From Tanytarsus gracilentus (taxonomy: Eukaryota; Arthropoda; Insecta; Diptera; Chironomidae): DNA of 64,000 nt. Positions 12,696 to 25,984 of the stretch are shown in pieces; positions within the stretch are counted from its first letter, which is position 1, and each line of letters opens with the position of its first letter. The notes under the pieces are model-generated. The model did not search any database and was not told where the DNA came from. It saw nothing but the letters and a program-made list of their open reading frames with translations. The stretch spans positions 6,332,501-6,396,500 of the forward strand of contig JAXRKN010000044.1 in the NCBI GenBank assembly GCA_038502055.1. The letters run 5' to 3'. The position numbers were made by a program, and so were the translations under genes.

Positions 12696-14062
12696 TTAGT
12701 TCCCTTCCTCTTTCTTTCGTCTCATTTTCTTCTGAAGAGAATCGTAATTTTGGAAAAAGCATCCGAGTGCCCAACTCACTTCATGACCACGAATCTTTTT
12801 GTGAAGCTGCAGTAAAAAAATAAATCATAAAAAATGAAATTTTAAATATTAACTAAAGAACTCACGTTAATATTCGTTGATGGCTTGAGGCCGAAACCGT
12901 CTTGTAACAATACTGAAATATACACCAAGTCGAGACATGCCCATGGTCTGTCTGAATTTGGCGTTGCACATTCCTCACGAGCCTTTTTAGTAAAATCGGA
13001 TGCTTGAACTACGCCACCGCTGAAAGGATCCACAAGTCCGGACTCGATGGCACGATCATAATAGTAAGAAAAGGCATTTATCACGTGCTCCTGGAGCTTG
13101 ATAGGTTTTGGCTTTAAAAGTGGCATCACTTGACGTTTCACAGCATCGACACATTGTTCAAAATTCACTTCCGGATTATCGGGTGGCGAACGTTTGTTCT
13201 CTTTACCCGACACAAGATATTCGGCATTCTGATAAGTCCACGAAACATCCTTAATTATTGGATTTATGCATTCATTTACAAACACCGTTTGATTCTCAAC
13301 TTTATTGTGCGATACCACAGCATGTCGCAATGCCATCAGACCAAGTCCAAGGTAGCTGTTGGTGAAGACATTTAATTCAGTATTGAAAACAGGCACCGCG
13401 TGAATATGTTCCTTGTAACTTGGCTGTTCCTCATTTAATTCGTATGTGACTTGAGTACTTCCACCACCAAGGTCAAGCGCGGCAGCAGTGTTTCTTGACG
13501 TAAGTCGATTGGAGAGGTAATTGACAGTGAACCATGAGAAAATACCTTCATCCGTTCCATCCATGATTTCAACGGAATTTTCATTTACAGAAAATCCAGA
13601 GGTGGTAAAAACATCACGTACAGCCTCGAGAATTTCCTCTGATTTTACTGCTCCCAATAATCGTAAGCCAGCAGTTGCTTTCATTGCTAAAGGCGTACTT
13701 GCGAGATATTGTTCAGGAATAAATTCTTTGGCTGCGCTTAAAAGCTGTGTGATTTGTTTTGCGCTTTCGGCTGGTGTTAGGGACGAAAGACCCGGATGGA
13801 GTTCTTTGAACAATTCATCATCCAACACTAACCGGCCATCAAGATATGCTTTATGAAATTGAAATGCCAACACACGCGAGCCGGTTGATCCAGCATCAAT
13901 TATCGCACCATATTGCTTCTCTGAATATCCAAGTTGTGTTGCAATTGTATCCACAATAGGATGCAGTGAGTCCGTGTAGACACTTAAATAGATAAGGGGA
14001 ATAAGAGTTAAATTTAGTAGAATTAAAGTGATAATCTTAAAAATCGTCGATTTATTCGGCAT
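12696..14062 (-). CDS. NTPase: Ectonucleoside triphosphate diphosphohydrolase, short N-terminal isoform
   Basis: The large exon read from its own ATG at 14062 gives MPNKSTIFKIITLILL, with a hydrophobic stretch at residues 8-27 that can act as signal peptide or anchor. Joined at 12866/12806 it makes 435 residues, the usual ENTPD5 length (roughly 430). Apyrase regions fall at residues 55-64, 128-135, 167-177, 196-204 and 371-392. The last exon (12696-12806) is required: without it the frame runs into a short intronic tail. This form would need its own promoter or an alternative 5' exon between 14062 and 14370. It is the safer call for the body of the gene; which isoform dominates cannot be told from sequence. 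Confidence 0.85.
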
Positions 14063-15362
14063 TTTCAACGAGTGAATGAATGCTGAATGAAGATAGAACT
14101 TTTATAAACTTGCAATTCAATTTAATTTTTAAATACATAAATTGATTATGGAATGCATTTCTGGCCAAATGTGTATATTTTAAATATTTAAATAAACTTG
14201 AATGAATAGCAAATTTCATTGACAGATTTATACATAAAACATCAAATAAATTAAACATGTGAGACACAGCAACAAGAAAAATTTACAAAATAAATCAAAT
14301 GAAATTATTTTTTAAACTTTAAAGCTATATTTCTACTCTTACTAATTTTCAAACAAAACTAAAACTCACCTAAAGAAAACAATTAAAATCGTGACTGTCG
14401 CCACCAGACACAAGAAGCTCAGTAAAAGCCCCGAATTTTTCTGATTTACTTTGCTGTGTTGCTTATCGTGGATTTTTCTTCTTAAAGCAGTTCTAGATTC
14501 AGATTTTTCACCACTGTTTTCTTGAATAAGCTAAAATTTAAAAAAATAGAGCATTAAAAATTTTTGTTAACTTTAAAAAATTAAGTTCTAAAATGGGTTT
14601 GAAACCGTTAAATTTTTGAAATACAATCAAGTCAAAAAAGCTTTTGAAAGCCCTCGAAAACTTTTTTGGGATTTTTAAATTTCTACCTATTTGAATCGTT
14701 TTAAAAATTGACAAAGGTTTTTAATTTTTAATGTTCACGATCTAACCCAGATTTTAAAACTTTTTCACTTTGTCCATGAAGTCACTTTGAAATTAGTGGC
14801 TACGTGGACTTAAGCATTAAAACTTTAATTACTAGCTCATATTCCGAATATTCATCGCGATTCCTCATCTTATCGTCAATATTTCCATTTTTTCTTAAGT
14901 ACATAGATCACTCGAATTTACAAAACTACACGATATTAAAAACACAGCTCGAAGAAGAAAAGGGATGGAAAAATTTATTGATTTGTCTGATAATGATTTA
15001 ATATCTAGTTGGGTGGGATATTTGTCAAGTCTTAATTGTGGGTCAAATTGGCACTCCTCCAAGTCCCGAAAGTATTTAAAATTAATTTTTGTGTGCGCCT
15101 CGAACTATATAAAAAAATTATCAGCGAATTTTCTTTTTCCTATGTAAGTACGTCTGTGTGACAGACGGTCACGCTAACCATAAACACAAAATGTTCGAGG
15201 CAACTCCTGAAAAAACCTTGAAGCCGGTTCTGAATGTATATTTTAAAAAAATTGCTATTTCATAATTTTTAGCGGTTTCATGAGTCGTCACTAATTGATC
15301 TTTGACCTAAAACTGATAGTCTTTACCTTTCGCTTCCTCAAATTTTCATTTTTGCTTGGCAT
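12696..15362 (-). CDS. NTPase: Ectonucleoside triphosphate diphosphohydrolase (ENTPD5/6 type), long N-terminal isoform
   Basis: Exons on the minus strand: 15327-15362, 14370-14530, 12866-13982 and 12696-12806, giving 474 codons plus stop. The GDA1/CD39 family hydrolyses NDPs and NTPs in the secretory pathway or outside the cell; ENTPD5/6 members favour GDP and UDP and support glycoprotein folding in the ER and Golgi. All five apyrase regions are visible: IIDAGSTGSRV, KATAGLRLL, MDGTDEGIFSW, LDLGGGSTQ and DRPWACLDLVYISVLL. The C-terminal exon continues with HEVSWALGCFFQ, as expected. In this isoform 45 mainly polar, basic residues precede a hydrophobic segment at about 46-65, giving a type II signal anchor. 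Exon 14370-14530 ends in phase 2 and fits exactly an acceptor inside the large exon (TTTAAG before 13982), which keeps frame. The splice choice is inferred. Confidence 0.75.
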
Positions 15363-16566
15363 TTTTTCCTTGAGTTGTTGTTAGGCACTCTTCAAACTTC
15401 TTATTCAATCGCTTATTCACTTAGTCTTCTATCAATTCATCGATTAACATCGGTCAGAATAATTGGAATGCTTTATTTGTCTTTAAATTTTTAATCGAAC
15501 ACTTAAAAAGTGGCACGCTCTGAATCTCACATAAAATTTCCAATAAGACGATTAGATAGCATGACACTGACTACTGATAAGTTTTTTTTTATGTTTGTTC
15601 ACTTATCTACATGAGTATTCGGTGTTGAGTGCATCTGTTTGAATAATAATTATGATAGGAAAATAATATTAAAATTATATTTTTAATTTTAAAGAGCTCT
15701 TTATTGAGTGAACTAATCAGCGGCGTCAGTCAATTTTAACTACCTCACCTATGTATCATGAGCATTAGATTTAAACCGATGAAAATTTTTCGATAACGTA
15801 TAATTTTTTTTAGGGATGGTGGCTGAAGTTTTTTTCAAGTAAAAATATTTAGGTAAAAAAATATTTTAAACTTTTTTGTTAGGTAGGAAATTTAATTTAT
15901 TTAACACGTGGAATTTTCAAATTTAGATTCAATTTAATATTGTTAATTTCAAATTTTCACTCTCCCGATTTTAAAAAATAAAAATATTATGATATTGAAT
16001 TTTTCATTAACATTATTAAAATTAACCAACATCACGTGTCCCTTCCTGGATAAAAATTCATTCGAACATAAAGTTTCAACTCAAATGAACATTCGAGATT
16101 ATTATGCACTACTTTAAATTTTAGCAGTTTAGAAGAATTTCTAGAAAAAAATTCAATTCAATATTTTAATTTTTTTTAATCTAAATCATAATCGAATTCT
16201 TTAAATTTAAATCTTAATCTAACTCCATAAATTTAAATCCTTCGAAATTCTTTACTCTCTCAATTCTTGAAAAAAAACTCTCTCCGCTCTCGCAAAAATT
16301 CTTTATCTCACTCTCTCGTTTTCCTCATCGCGCGCCGAGAAAAATTTTCATTTTAATTTAAAACTCCGTGAAGTAAAGACGTCTTTAAATATTTTAGAAT
16401 AACCAGAACAAAGTTTCAAAGTTTACCCAATTTTACAAGCACAGTAAGCTCAATTGACGCAAAAAAACCAAAGAGACAATTAATCAGTTGTTGTACAACG
16501 TCCGGAGAACAAAACATCTTTTAAAAAGCAAATTTTACTCGAATTTATTTGATAAACTAATTAAAC
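15363..16566. promoter_or_regulatory. Divergent promoter region shared by NTPase and Pect
   Basis: About 1.2 kb separates two start codons pointing away from each other. The Pect-proximal part (about 16255-16350) is locally richer in CTCTCT/GAGAG tracts and holds GCGCGC, unlike the AT-rich surroundings; this resembles GAGA-type promoter DNA. No clear TATA box or initiator was fixed, so the regulatory call rests mainly on gene layout. Confidence 0.4.
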
Positions 16567-19390
16567 ATGGCAGAAGTGACGAATGGAAAGCGGGAAGTGC
16601 GTGTATGGATTGATGGATGGTAAGAAGAGTGGCAAACACATCATTAATCGATTTTTTATCGCCTAATCGCGTTGAAGGTTAAATTTTCATTCGCCTCCTT
16701 TGATGAAATTTTTGAATTTCTGAAAAATTCGCGAAATTTCTTTTCCGGCATGCAAAAATTAATGAAAATCCAATTGACATGCGTGTGACTCTCTTATCAG
16801 AACATCGCGTGATTCTTTCTCACTCCCTTTTTCACATAAAATTTAATCATGAGTCATTGAGAGAAGAGGGAAGAAGAAGAGAGAGCGCGACTGCTACGAT
16901 CAGATGTTTTTGGCTTATGTTGATTATTTACAAAATTTATCTTTTCTTTCGACATGCATTGCAAAGTGAATGTGAAAAGTTTTTTACGTTTTTCTCTCTT
17001 CTGTGTTTGTGGAATTTTCTCGAGTGCATTTTTGAGGATTTTCATGCAAGTTTGAGTTTTTAACGGATTTTTGATTATTAAAAATTTAAATATTTTAAAA
17101 TCGTTAGATTTTACACCATTAGAAAAAAATTGCCATATTGATGTTAAATATGGAAACTTCTTTAATATTCCACACTAATCAACACCACACAGTTGACTCA
17201 TAAAATTATTCTCAAGGTGTTTCCCTAATTGCTCGCAAGAATCTCGAGTAATATGATGCTTTTGTTTATAAATAAAACAACTTTTCGTTGCTATTTCTCT
17301 TTAAGTACATTCTGCAACGTGTTCATAATTAAACTCGAGCACACATGCATGTGTGAGAAAATCTTTCTCCATTTAAACGAGGGAATGTCACAATTACACT
17401 AAATAAGATTATTAATTGTTTGCGATGCGATCGATAGGTGGTTGTTGCACCTAAACAAATGACCTTGTTGACTTGTAACTATTTTTTTTTATTTCCGTTT
17501 GCAGCTACGACATGGTGCATTTCGGGCATGCGAATGCGTTGAGACAGGCCAAGGCACTTGGTGACAAATTAATTGTTGGAATTCACAATGACGCCGAAAT
17601 TACGAAGCACAAGGGGCCGCCGGTGTTCACACAAGAAGAGCGGTAAGCATCCGTTTCGTTTGTTATCAGGAAATATTTTTTTGTAGTCACGCCACACAGT
17701 CCAAAAATACAACTAAAGTCAATTGACCCGCCATAATCCTCACACACGAATAAAAATAATCATTAAAAAATGCGATAATGAGAGATTTCAAATGTCTTAC
17801 GACTTTTTTTTAGTTCATTCATTCATTCATAATGTGTGACGCGGTTATCAATAATATTGATTTATGACTTTTTTTCTACCCACACAAAAAATTTATAATT
17901 CATTTTTTATTGCAGCTATAAAATGGTCAAAGGTATCAAATGGGTGGACGAGGTGGTGGAGGACGCACCATACACTACAATGCTCGAGACTCTCGATCAA
18001 TACGATTGTGATTTCTGTGTACATGGAGGTATGAATTTTAAAAAAAAAATAGCACATTCCATTGTATTGAGATCATTTACAAATACTTTATCAGGCATCT
18101 CGATGACTTTTCATTCATAAGTTTACATTGTTTGTAATCATGACCGACTCAATATAATTCTTTTCTTTAAAGACGATATCACAACAACCGTTGACGGCTA
18201 CGACTGTTATCAGTTGGTCAAGGACGCCAAGAAATACAGGTTAGTTATTTTAATCGAGTTTAAACCTTTGAGAGTCAATATTTGATTATTTCTGTTTATT
18301 TTTAGAGAAATTGCACGAACACAGGGCGTCTCTACCACAGACTTAGTTGGACGTATGCTCCTAATGACTCGCAATCATTTCCAAAAAGGTGATTCAGAAT
18401 ATTCTGTTGGAATGGATGGTAAGTGTTGGGGATTTAATGGAGTTCAATTTTATTCTTGCTCTCTTTAAATGCTTTACTGCTGACATGTAGATCAATCTCG
18501 TAAGATTGCTGTGAATTCCATAATTCCGCTCATTTTTACCACCCAAAATGAATTGCTTCTACTAACAGCAGCTTTTTAAGCTTTCACTCACTCATTATTA
18601 ATCACAATTATTTAAATATATAAAACTCATTAAAAACATGAAGATGATCAAGAAGCTATTCAAAATTTATTCAAAAAATGCAAAATTCCAATTCAAGAAC
18701 CGTCGAAACTCGGTCAGGATCATGCAGCACGCAGTCCATGGACGGGATGCAGTCAGTTCCTTCCAACAACACAGAAAATTAATCAATTTAGCGATGGCAA
18801 AGCACCGGAACCGGGCGATAAAATTGTGTACGTCGCTGGTGCATTTGATCTTTTCCACATTGGACACTTAGACTTTCTCGAAAAGGCCAAAGAACATGGA
18901 GACTTTCTCATTGTTGGACTTCACACGGACACAATTGTTAATCAATATAAAGGAGGCAATTATCCTATCATGAATCTCCACGAGCGTGTATTGAGCGTTC
19001 TCGCATGCAAAGTAAGTTTTTTTAATGGAGTGATTTGAAATTTTGCGTTGCTAATTTTAATTTAATATTTTTTAGTATGTCAATGAAGTTGTGATTGGTG
19101 CGCCATATGAAGTAACAAAAGACTTGATGGATCACTTCAATGTTGATGTCGTTTGTCATGGCCGTACACAGATCTCGAGCAATCATGGCGATCCTTATGC
19201 AGTTCCCAAGACGATGGGCAAGTTTGTTGTTATCGATTCGGGCAATAGTATGACTACCGAGAAAATCGTTCAACGCATCATTCAAAATCGCTTGGAGTAT
19301 GAGAAACGCAATTCCAAGAAGGAGGCGAAAGAAGTTGCAATTTTCGAAGCCACTCAGCGAAAGGAGAAAATAGCCGAAAAGTGTGGATAA
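16567..19390 (+). CDS. Pect: Ethanolamine-phosphate cytidylyltransferase (PCYT2), 7 exons
   Basis: Exons: 16567-16619, 17505-17642, 17916-18028, 18173-18239, 18306-18418, 18644-19011 and 19076-19390. Phases agree and give 388 residues, against about 389 in human PCYT2. The enzyme makes CDP-ethanolamine from CTP and phosphoethanolamine, the controlling step of the Kennedy pathway to phosphatidylethanolamine. Both cytidylyltransferase domains are present. The first has HFGH at residues 23-26 and RTQGVSTT at 128-135; the second has GAFDLFHIGH ending at 236, then YPIMNLHERVLSVLAC and QRIIQNRLEYEKRN. Both HxGH motifs are intact. The linker (162-200) ends in the conserved PWTGCSQFLPTTQKI. Exon 6 has a weak acceptor without a pyrimidine tract, so the first few linker residues are the least certain part. 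Confidence 0.95.
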
Positions 19391-19774
19391 GATGACGCAC
19401 GTTATTCTGAATCTTAAAATGCCTTTTACGGGGATTTTTTTACTTACACATCCTCGTTGCTTATCGTGATTTATCTTTTTTGTGCGTCTTTTCTGTTTTT
19501 TTAGAAATCTTTATTTCATTCTCAGGCTGACTTTCAGCCAAAAAAATGTTGTACAATCCCAAAGCTCTTATAGACATTTATTTTTGTTCTTGTTGATAAT
19601 TTTATTCTGAGCTAAAAACTATTTTTTTCCCGCGCGATGCACGTTTAACTTATTTTCACGACATTATTTTTACACACAAAGATTTATGCTTTTATTTTTA
19701 ACTTTATGCTTAAATTTCTTTTAAAATAATTAAAAATCCTTAACAAAATAATTTTGCTGTCTGTTATGAATGCA

Positions 19775-19780
19775 AATAAA
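19775..19780 (+). terminator. Pect polyadenylation signal AATAAA
   Basis: The first clear AATAAA downstream of the Pect stop codon, 385 bp after it, on the coding strand. No competing gene lies between. Confidence 0.5.
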
Positions 19781-22700
19781 TGATATTTAAGAGTTCGAAT
19801 GAGAGGAAGAAAAGAGTCAAAAGGAATAAAATAAAATTAATCAAATTTTTTGGGCATAAAAGTTGAAACACATTGGAATTTTTCATTTTAACGGAAATTG
19901 CATTTTCAGGAAAAGCTTAGCAGAGACACAAATGAAAATTAAATGAGAGTTTACGTTAAAAAGAAAATTCAAAATTGTAATTTTGATGCATTTTTTTTAA
20001 GTTTTTGCTTCCCGCTCAAATTAAATCCTCGTTAACATTTTAATGAACGACACAAGAGAGACTTAAATGCAATTTGCACAATGTTGCGCTGATGATCAAT
20101 TTACTGAACGAAAATTTTCATAATGCAATTTCTAATTTACGAGCATGAGTGTGACAAATTTAAAAATTCCCCCGAGAATAAAGAAGAAATTTTCCGCAGG
20201 ATATGAAGGACGATGTTGCTATGGAGAGGTAGTTTGATGCATCTGTAGCACAACATAAATTTTTTCAGCATACCATTCAGTCTTTGCATAGTCAACGATA
20301 CTTAAGAGATTGAGGAAAGAAATTTTTGGATATTTTCCTTCGTTGAAAATATCGAGGAGAAATTTTGAAGTAATGTCACAATTAAAATAAAATTTTTGAG
20401 TATAAATTTTTTAATTTAACAATTTAAATTTTAAAAAGCTGTTAAATTTCCAAAATATTTTAAAAACCCGAAATTTTCCGAAGCAACTTAATCTTCTCAT
20501 TCTTTTGCTGAAAATTTATAAATTTAAAAAATGAACTTCAATTTCCGCATCAATGGTGAATGTGGATGGTTTTAAGCATAACATGCAATGTGATTTAATG
20601 GCTAAGAAGGATGTTGAAAATCGAGGAAAGCTTCTAGTGACTCCGGAAAGATGCAAGATTATATGTTTACTTGGTTCACCGATGGATTGAATGAGTTGGA
20701 AATTTTTTAAAAATTTGAACAAAATAAGAAAATTTTAGAATTGAAAAATTTCCATCCCTTGATAACTTTAAAATGTTTTTCACCATTGATTCATTCAATA
20801 TCTTCATTTTCTGTCTTGAGTATCAGTCAGCATCACGTTTTCAGGTTTCAGCAATTTTCATAAATTTTTCCCGTGTGCGCTTGGGAGATATAGAGAGTAA
20901 TAAACTTGATTGATGACATCGGATGCAGTCGATGATTGGCAGAATTATCGCGTTTTTTACCATGCCATAAATCCATAACTTTTACCTATACCGAAAAAAA
21001 ACCGAGAAAAATCCCATCGATATTTAAATTACCCTTGCTGCTGCTGTATGGGTGCATAAATTTCAACCATGGCGCGAAATAAATTTATATTTATTTTTTT
21101 CTACACAATCCTTGATGCCGATATCAATGAATGAGTGGGCAATAAAAAAAAGAAGGGAGCTGTTTAGGGAGTTGAATTGGGAATTGAAATTTGAGCGGTT
21201 TTTCTGTGAGGAAAATAATTTTCGGCGTTCGAACAACATCGTCGTTGACAGGCAGTCGAGTAAAAAAAGTATTTTCCCTATAGATCATTATTATCAGCAG
21301 CAGGTTTTGTGTGATAGGGCGCGAGTGAGAATAAAAATTCAATGGCAGAGGAGGGTTGCAAGTTTATTTCTTTAATTTTATAAAAAAATTCAAAAATAAA
21401 TTAAAATTTATAAAATTATTTTAAAAAAATATTTCCATCCCTTTTTCGGAGCATCATAAACATTCCTCGCGTCGCACAAGAGGGACAGAAATGGGTTTTT
21501 ATTATCACTCGTGCACTCACAAAAAAACGCCAGTCACCACACAATAACGGCAGTGTGGCAATCACAACAACAACATATCAATGCCTCGCCACATCCTCCA
21601 GGACAACAGACGATGACACCATATTCTCATAATTTTGTCATCAATAAAAAAAAGAGAGAAAATATTTTGTGCATTCATAAATTCAATTTTCCTCACATGT
21701 TATTGCTGCCGACAGTCTTTCAGGATAAAAACGGTGTGTGACAAATTTTTTTCTCGTACCAACCACTCGATGATGTGCGGGGTAATTTTTATATCAGCTT
21801 CATGTACTTGTTTATTGTTTTCGACGAGTGAGGGGATGAAGTTTATTAAAACCTTGTTACACGCAAATATGGGGAAAGAATTATGCGGGACATGATGAGG
21901 GTTTCAATTCGAACATAAATGAGGAAAATTTTATGCATTGAAATTTTTTAAAAAAGATTTCACTTTGGATTTTTTTAATCAACTGATGTCAAAATGCATT
22001 AACCACTCTTTAATTTTAAACTGAATGTTTTACTATTAACTTTATCGCTTGAAAGTTTCTCTTTTAATTAAGCAAATTGAAAACTTTTCTTCCCACTAGA
22101 TTCAATCAACGGGATCATGTTCGATTAATCAAAAGCGGCAACCACAGCAGAAAGTTTTATGATTTTTTTGTCGCAATGAACTTCCTACAATTTAGCTGTT
22201 GATTAATTACATTTTACACAATCAGCGAGTGTCAATATTGCAATTTAAATTAAGTTTGATGCGGTGAAAGTTTTGCAATCAGGATTTTTTGAATTTTACA
22301 ACGATTTTAAGATTTATATTTTTGAAAAGTGAGGTTAGAAGTTTCAAATTTTAAAAGTACGTTACAAAATCATAAAATAAAACTTTTTATGATTGTTTAT
22401 GTGTAGGCATCATTGATTGCTTTTAAATGACGGGAAAAAAGTCATGAATAAAACAAAGTCGAATGTGCGAGTGGCAGAGAGAAGAAAAAGTTATTATTTC
22501 TCGATAAAATCAATTGACTTCATATATGAAAAAAGTGAATTGAGTGAAAGCAATTTTCATAGACCGCCAACTGCGCTACTCTTCCGTTCTTTTTGAGAGA
22601 CTTGCCAATAGCTTGATTATAATGCGCAGCAGGAGAAATTTTGCCGCTTTCTCTCGTTTGCCATTAATTGTTTTCCATTGAATGTGCTTTTTACATGATT

Positions 22701-25700
22701 TACTCGCCATATCGCGATTGTGCTTGTGCTGGAGGAATTCTTTGTTATATTTTGTCATCAACTTTTCAAAAAATAGAAGCGCAAAAAAATCTTCTTCATT
22801 TTTCGACATAGAGAAATTTTACAACATGCTGATAAAAAATTTACGTCCACGAGAAATTTCTTTTTCACGCTTCTGCCGCTCATTTATGAAGGGAGAAAAT
22901 CATAAAAATAACACAATATAATAATCTACAGCTGTTCGCATACTCTAGGCGAGAAAGAGAAATGTTTCGAAAAATTCTAAACTTTCTATCTTCTTCTTCA
23001 TGCTTCATTTTCTGTTAGAATGCGTAGATAATTTTAAGCGTGGTTAAGAAAGAATCTGATATTAAAAATGTCAAAAAGTTTGCAAATTCTTAAACTCCAC
23101 AAAATTAAAATATTTCAAAAAGATATTCATTGAATTCTTAGAAAGATGGATTTAAAATAATTAATCCTAGATTTAAAAATAAATCCCAGATTAAAAACTT
23201 AATCTAAATCTGTCTTTATGAACTTTTTTTTCGCTTTCATCAGCAGAAAAAATCTTGCTTTTAAAACTTTTTGTTTGCGTTCTGCTTGAAGGCTTAATAA
23301 AAGTTTATTATGAGAAATCTATTTTTATGGGAATTGCAAAGCCTTTACTAAAAAAAGCATAAAGAAGAAAAAGGGGTATTTAAAGAGAGAGAAAACTTTT
23401 AAATGGAGCATGAGAAAATTTTTCTCTTTATTAAAGTTCTCAAGCTTAAAGTGGGCATTCTATAAATAAACGCATTAAAACCATTCCATCATGCATGATG
23501 ATAAGGCAGCATATTCAATTATGCCCACACATGTGGAAAACCACTTTCGTAAGTCACTCTCGAAGCAACAATAAGAGCAACAATCTTCTTCAAAAAGGAG
23601 TCGAGAGCCTACAAAAGGAAAATCGAGATGAGAAAAGATCAAATCAAATGGAAAAATTTCCTCTCTCGATGTACACAAAATTTCTCGTTTATTGTGTGCG
23701 AGATGATGGTGGAGAGGATGTGAAAAAGGCAATGCTCTTGGACCTTCTTTCATCTCCTGGCTTAATACGAAACTTTATAATGTTCGGCATCATTGATTTT
23801 TGAGGGGAAACTCTTTTGAATTTTTATTATCGAAATCATTTTAAAAATTTACGTTTTATTAAATTTGAAATTTTTTAAATTAAATTTCATCATTGCCCAA
23901 CCCTAGGAAAAATCAAAAAATATTCTCTGAATGAGCCAGGAAGGAAGTGAAATTTATTTACCCGTAAATCGAGCTGAGACTTTTTAGGTCGTTCTCTAAG
24001 CTTTACTCCTCAATTGGTTTCTTATTAGATTTGCTTCCTTTTATCTTTTCAATTTCAATACAAGTGAGTACCAAGTGCCATAGAAAAAGGCTTTTCGTCA
24101 GATTAAATGATGAGTTCAACTTGTGAAAGAGATTTAAAGGTTTTATTTTAAAAGAAAAAGTCCTTGAGGGGATTTTTTCTATAATGTAATTTACAAATTT
24201 AGCCAAAAGTGTTGAAAGCTTTTTTAACTCAAATAAAATTTCTATTTTCATCACAAAAATTAAATTTCAAGCTCAACAAAGTTGTTCAACTCGGTTTGTA
24301 GAGTTCAAGAGAGAATAAAAAGAGCACAATTAATTTCTTTAATGACTTTTAACTGAAAAAAGCGCTTTGTACAAAAACACACACAATGACTAATGCTCGC
24401 TCCATTCCGGAACGAATTTTGGATAATTTTTCTCCATTCTCAATGCCTCTCAAAGTTCTGTTTCACACACAATAATGAGCGAGTTTGGAGGGAGAGAGGA
24501 AAAAAGTTAATTCCTCTTGAATTTTTCGAATGCATGACGCCATTGAATGGAGAAAGAAAGGAATTTTCTTCGTTCAACAATGAAAATAATTCTCGCCTTT
24601 TTCATTTTCTCACTCGCGCTGGCTGGATTTTGTTGGCTCAATGGCGGGATGCAATTATGAATATTTAATTCAGCGTGAAAAATTCCCGACAATAATTTCT
24701 CATGTTTTCACCATGAGAGCGAGCCGCGACGAACGAGTTTGACACTCTTAAATTTCCCTCGATTGTTCTGGTAGATTTGACACGTTTAATTTAATTTATT
24801 GGAAAATGTTTGAGTTTTGAAAGTTAAAAAATTTTAAATTTTAAAAAGCTTTTAAAAAGTTTTCAAAAAAGCTCTAAAAGCTTTTTAATTTTAAAAATAT
24901 ATTCAAATTAGCTCCATTGAATTTAAAAACTAAAAAAATTATGAAAGATTTCATAAAAGCTCAAAAATTTATTTTTAAAAGCTCTTTAAAAATTTCAAAA
25001 AGCTCGCACTAAAATTTCTTTTAATATTCACTTTCACATTTTTTCATCAATCATAATAACCTAGTGGACTTTTTGAACTTAATAAACATTTCATCTCTCT
25101 CCCCATTGTCGAAATCCATTGTGAACAGTTCACACATAAAAGTGACAACAATGTATATAAAAATAAATTCTATGAATGAGAGAAGCGCACACCAAAAAAA
25201 AGAGGAAGGAAGGAAGCGGAATAAATTGCTGCAGAGATTTAATTTTTTCAACCTCCCCCCGACCAAACGCGAGAATCCTGCTGCTGCACGCTGAGTGAGT
25301 TTTAGCACCATCACCATTTAAGTTAACATTTATGAGTGAACTCCACTGAGTATCATCATAATTTCACGTTATTCGAGTGCGCCCGTGAATAAAGCGAGAG
25401 AGAGAGAGGCAAATAAGCGAGCGAATCTTTCGAATGTGAAAGGGAAAATCTTTGCGTTGAAGATGAGAGAAAAAGAAGAGATTTTCTTCACCCACAGTGA
25501 GAACAATCATCAAATCCCATTTGGAGTGTATAAGAATTATTATTTATGTGCATTCGAACATAATTTTTTCATCGCGAGCGAGCGTCTTCTGTTGAGAGAG
25601 GTTGTGCATTGAGTTGGTTTGAAGAATTGAGAGAAATGTCAAGGTTAAACATTGAAAAGTTAATTTTTATAAAATAAATTTTTTTGAATCTTAAAGCAAC

Positions 25701-25820
25701 AAAATTTCCACAAGCTTTATAAATATTTGAGATAAATTTAACTTTTTCTTCGAAGCTTTTGCAACTTTTGATTTTCCTTTCGTGGTTTGAAAAACAAGAG
25801 CGAAAAAATTTAAGACACAA
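19781..25820. other. Gene-poor AT-rich region with GAGA tracts
   Basis: No frame with splice support or recognisable protein. Short frames (for example 21052-21375, 23495-23803 and 25064-25294) overlap antisense frames and have chance-like composition. Segments such as 21420-21880 and 24360-24720 are less AT-biased and rich in GAGA/CTCTC, compatible with regulatory DNA. Around 24840-25010 is a low-complexity run of AAAGCTTTT/AAAAAGCT words. Confidence 0.4.
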
Positions 25821-25984
25821 CCCACAAAACAAAAACTTATCAAATTTATGTCAATTTTACGTAAAATCTGTATAAAAAATTTTTTGTAAAATTTCTCATT
25901 AAAAAAATGTAAAATTTCATTAAATTTCATTAAATATTTTCGAAATAATACATAAAATCATAAATTGAGTAAATTTATATAAAA

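Noticed and set aside
13130..13856. Plus-strand frames opposite the NTPase exon
   Set aside because: Antisense shadows of the conserved minus-strand apyrase coding sequence.
14052..14267. 71-codon minus-strand frame upstream of the NTPase ATG
   Set aside because: Falls in the short isoform's 5' UTR or intron and does not join the NTPase frame.
15146..15170. Hairpin CGTCTGTGTGACAGACG as a mobile-element end
   Set aside because: Only a 7-bp arm, with no partner terminus or duplication.
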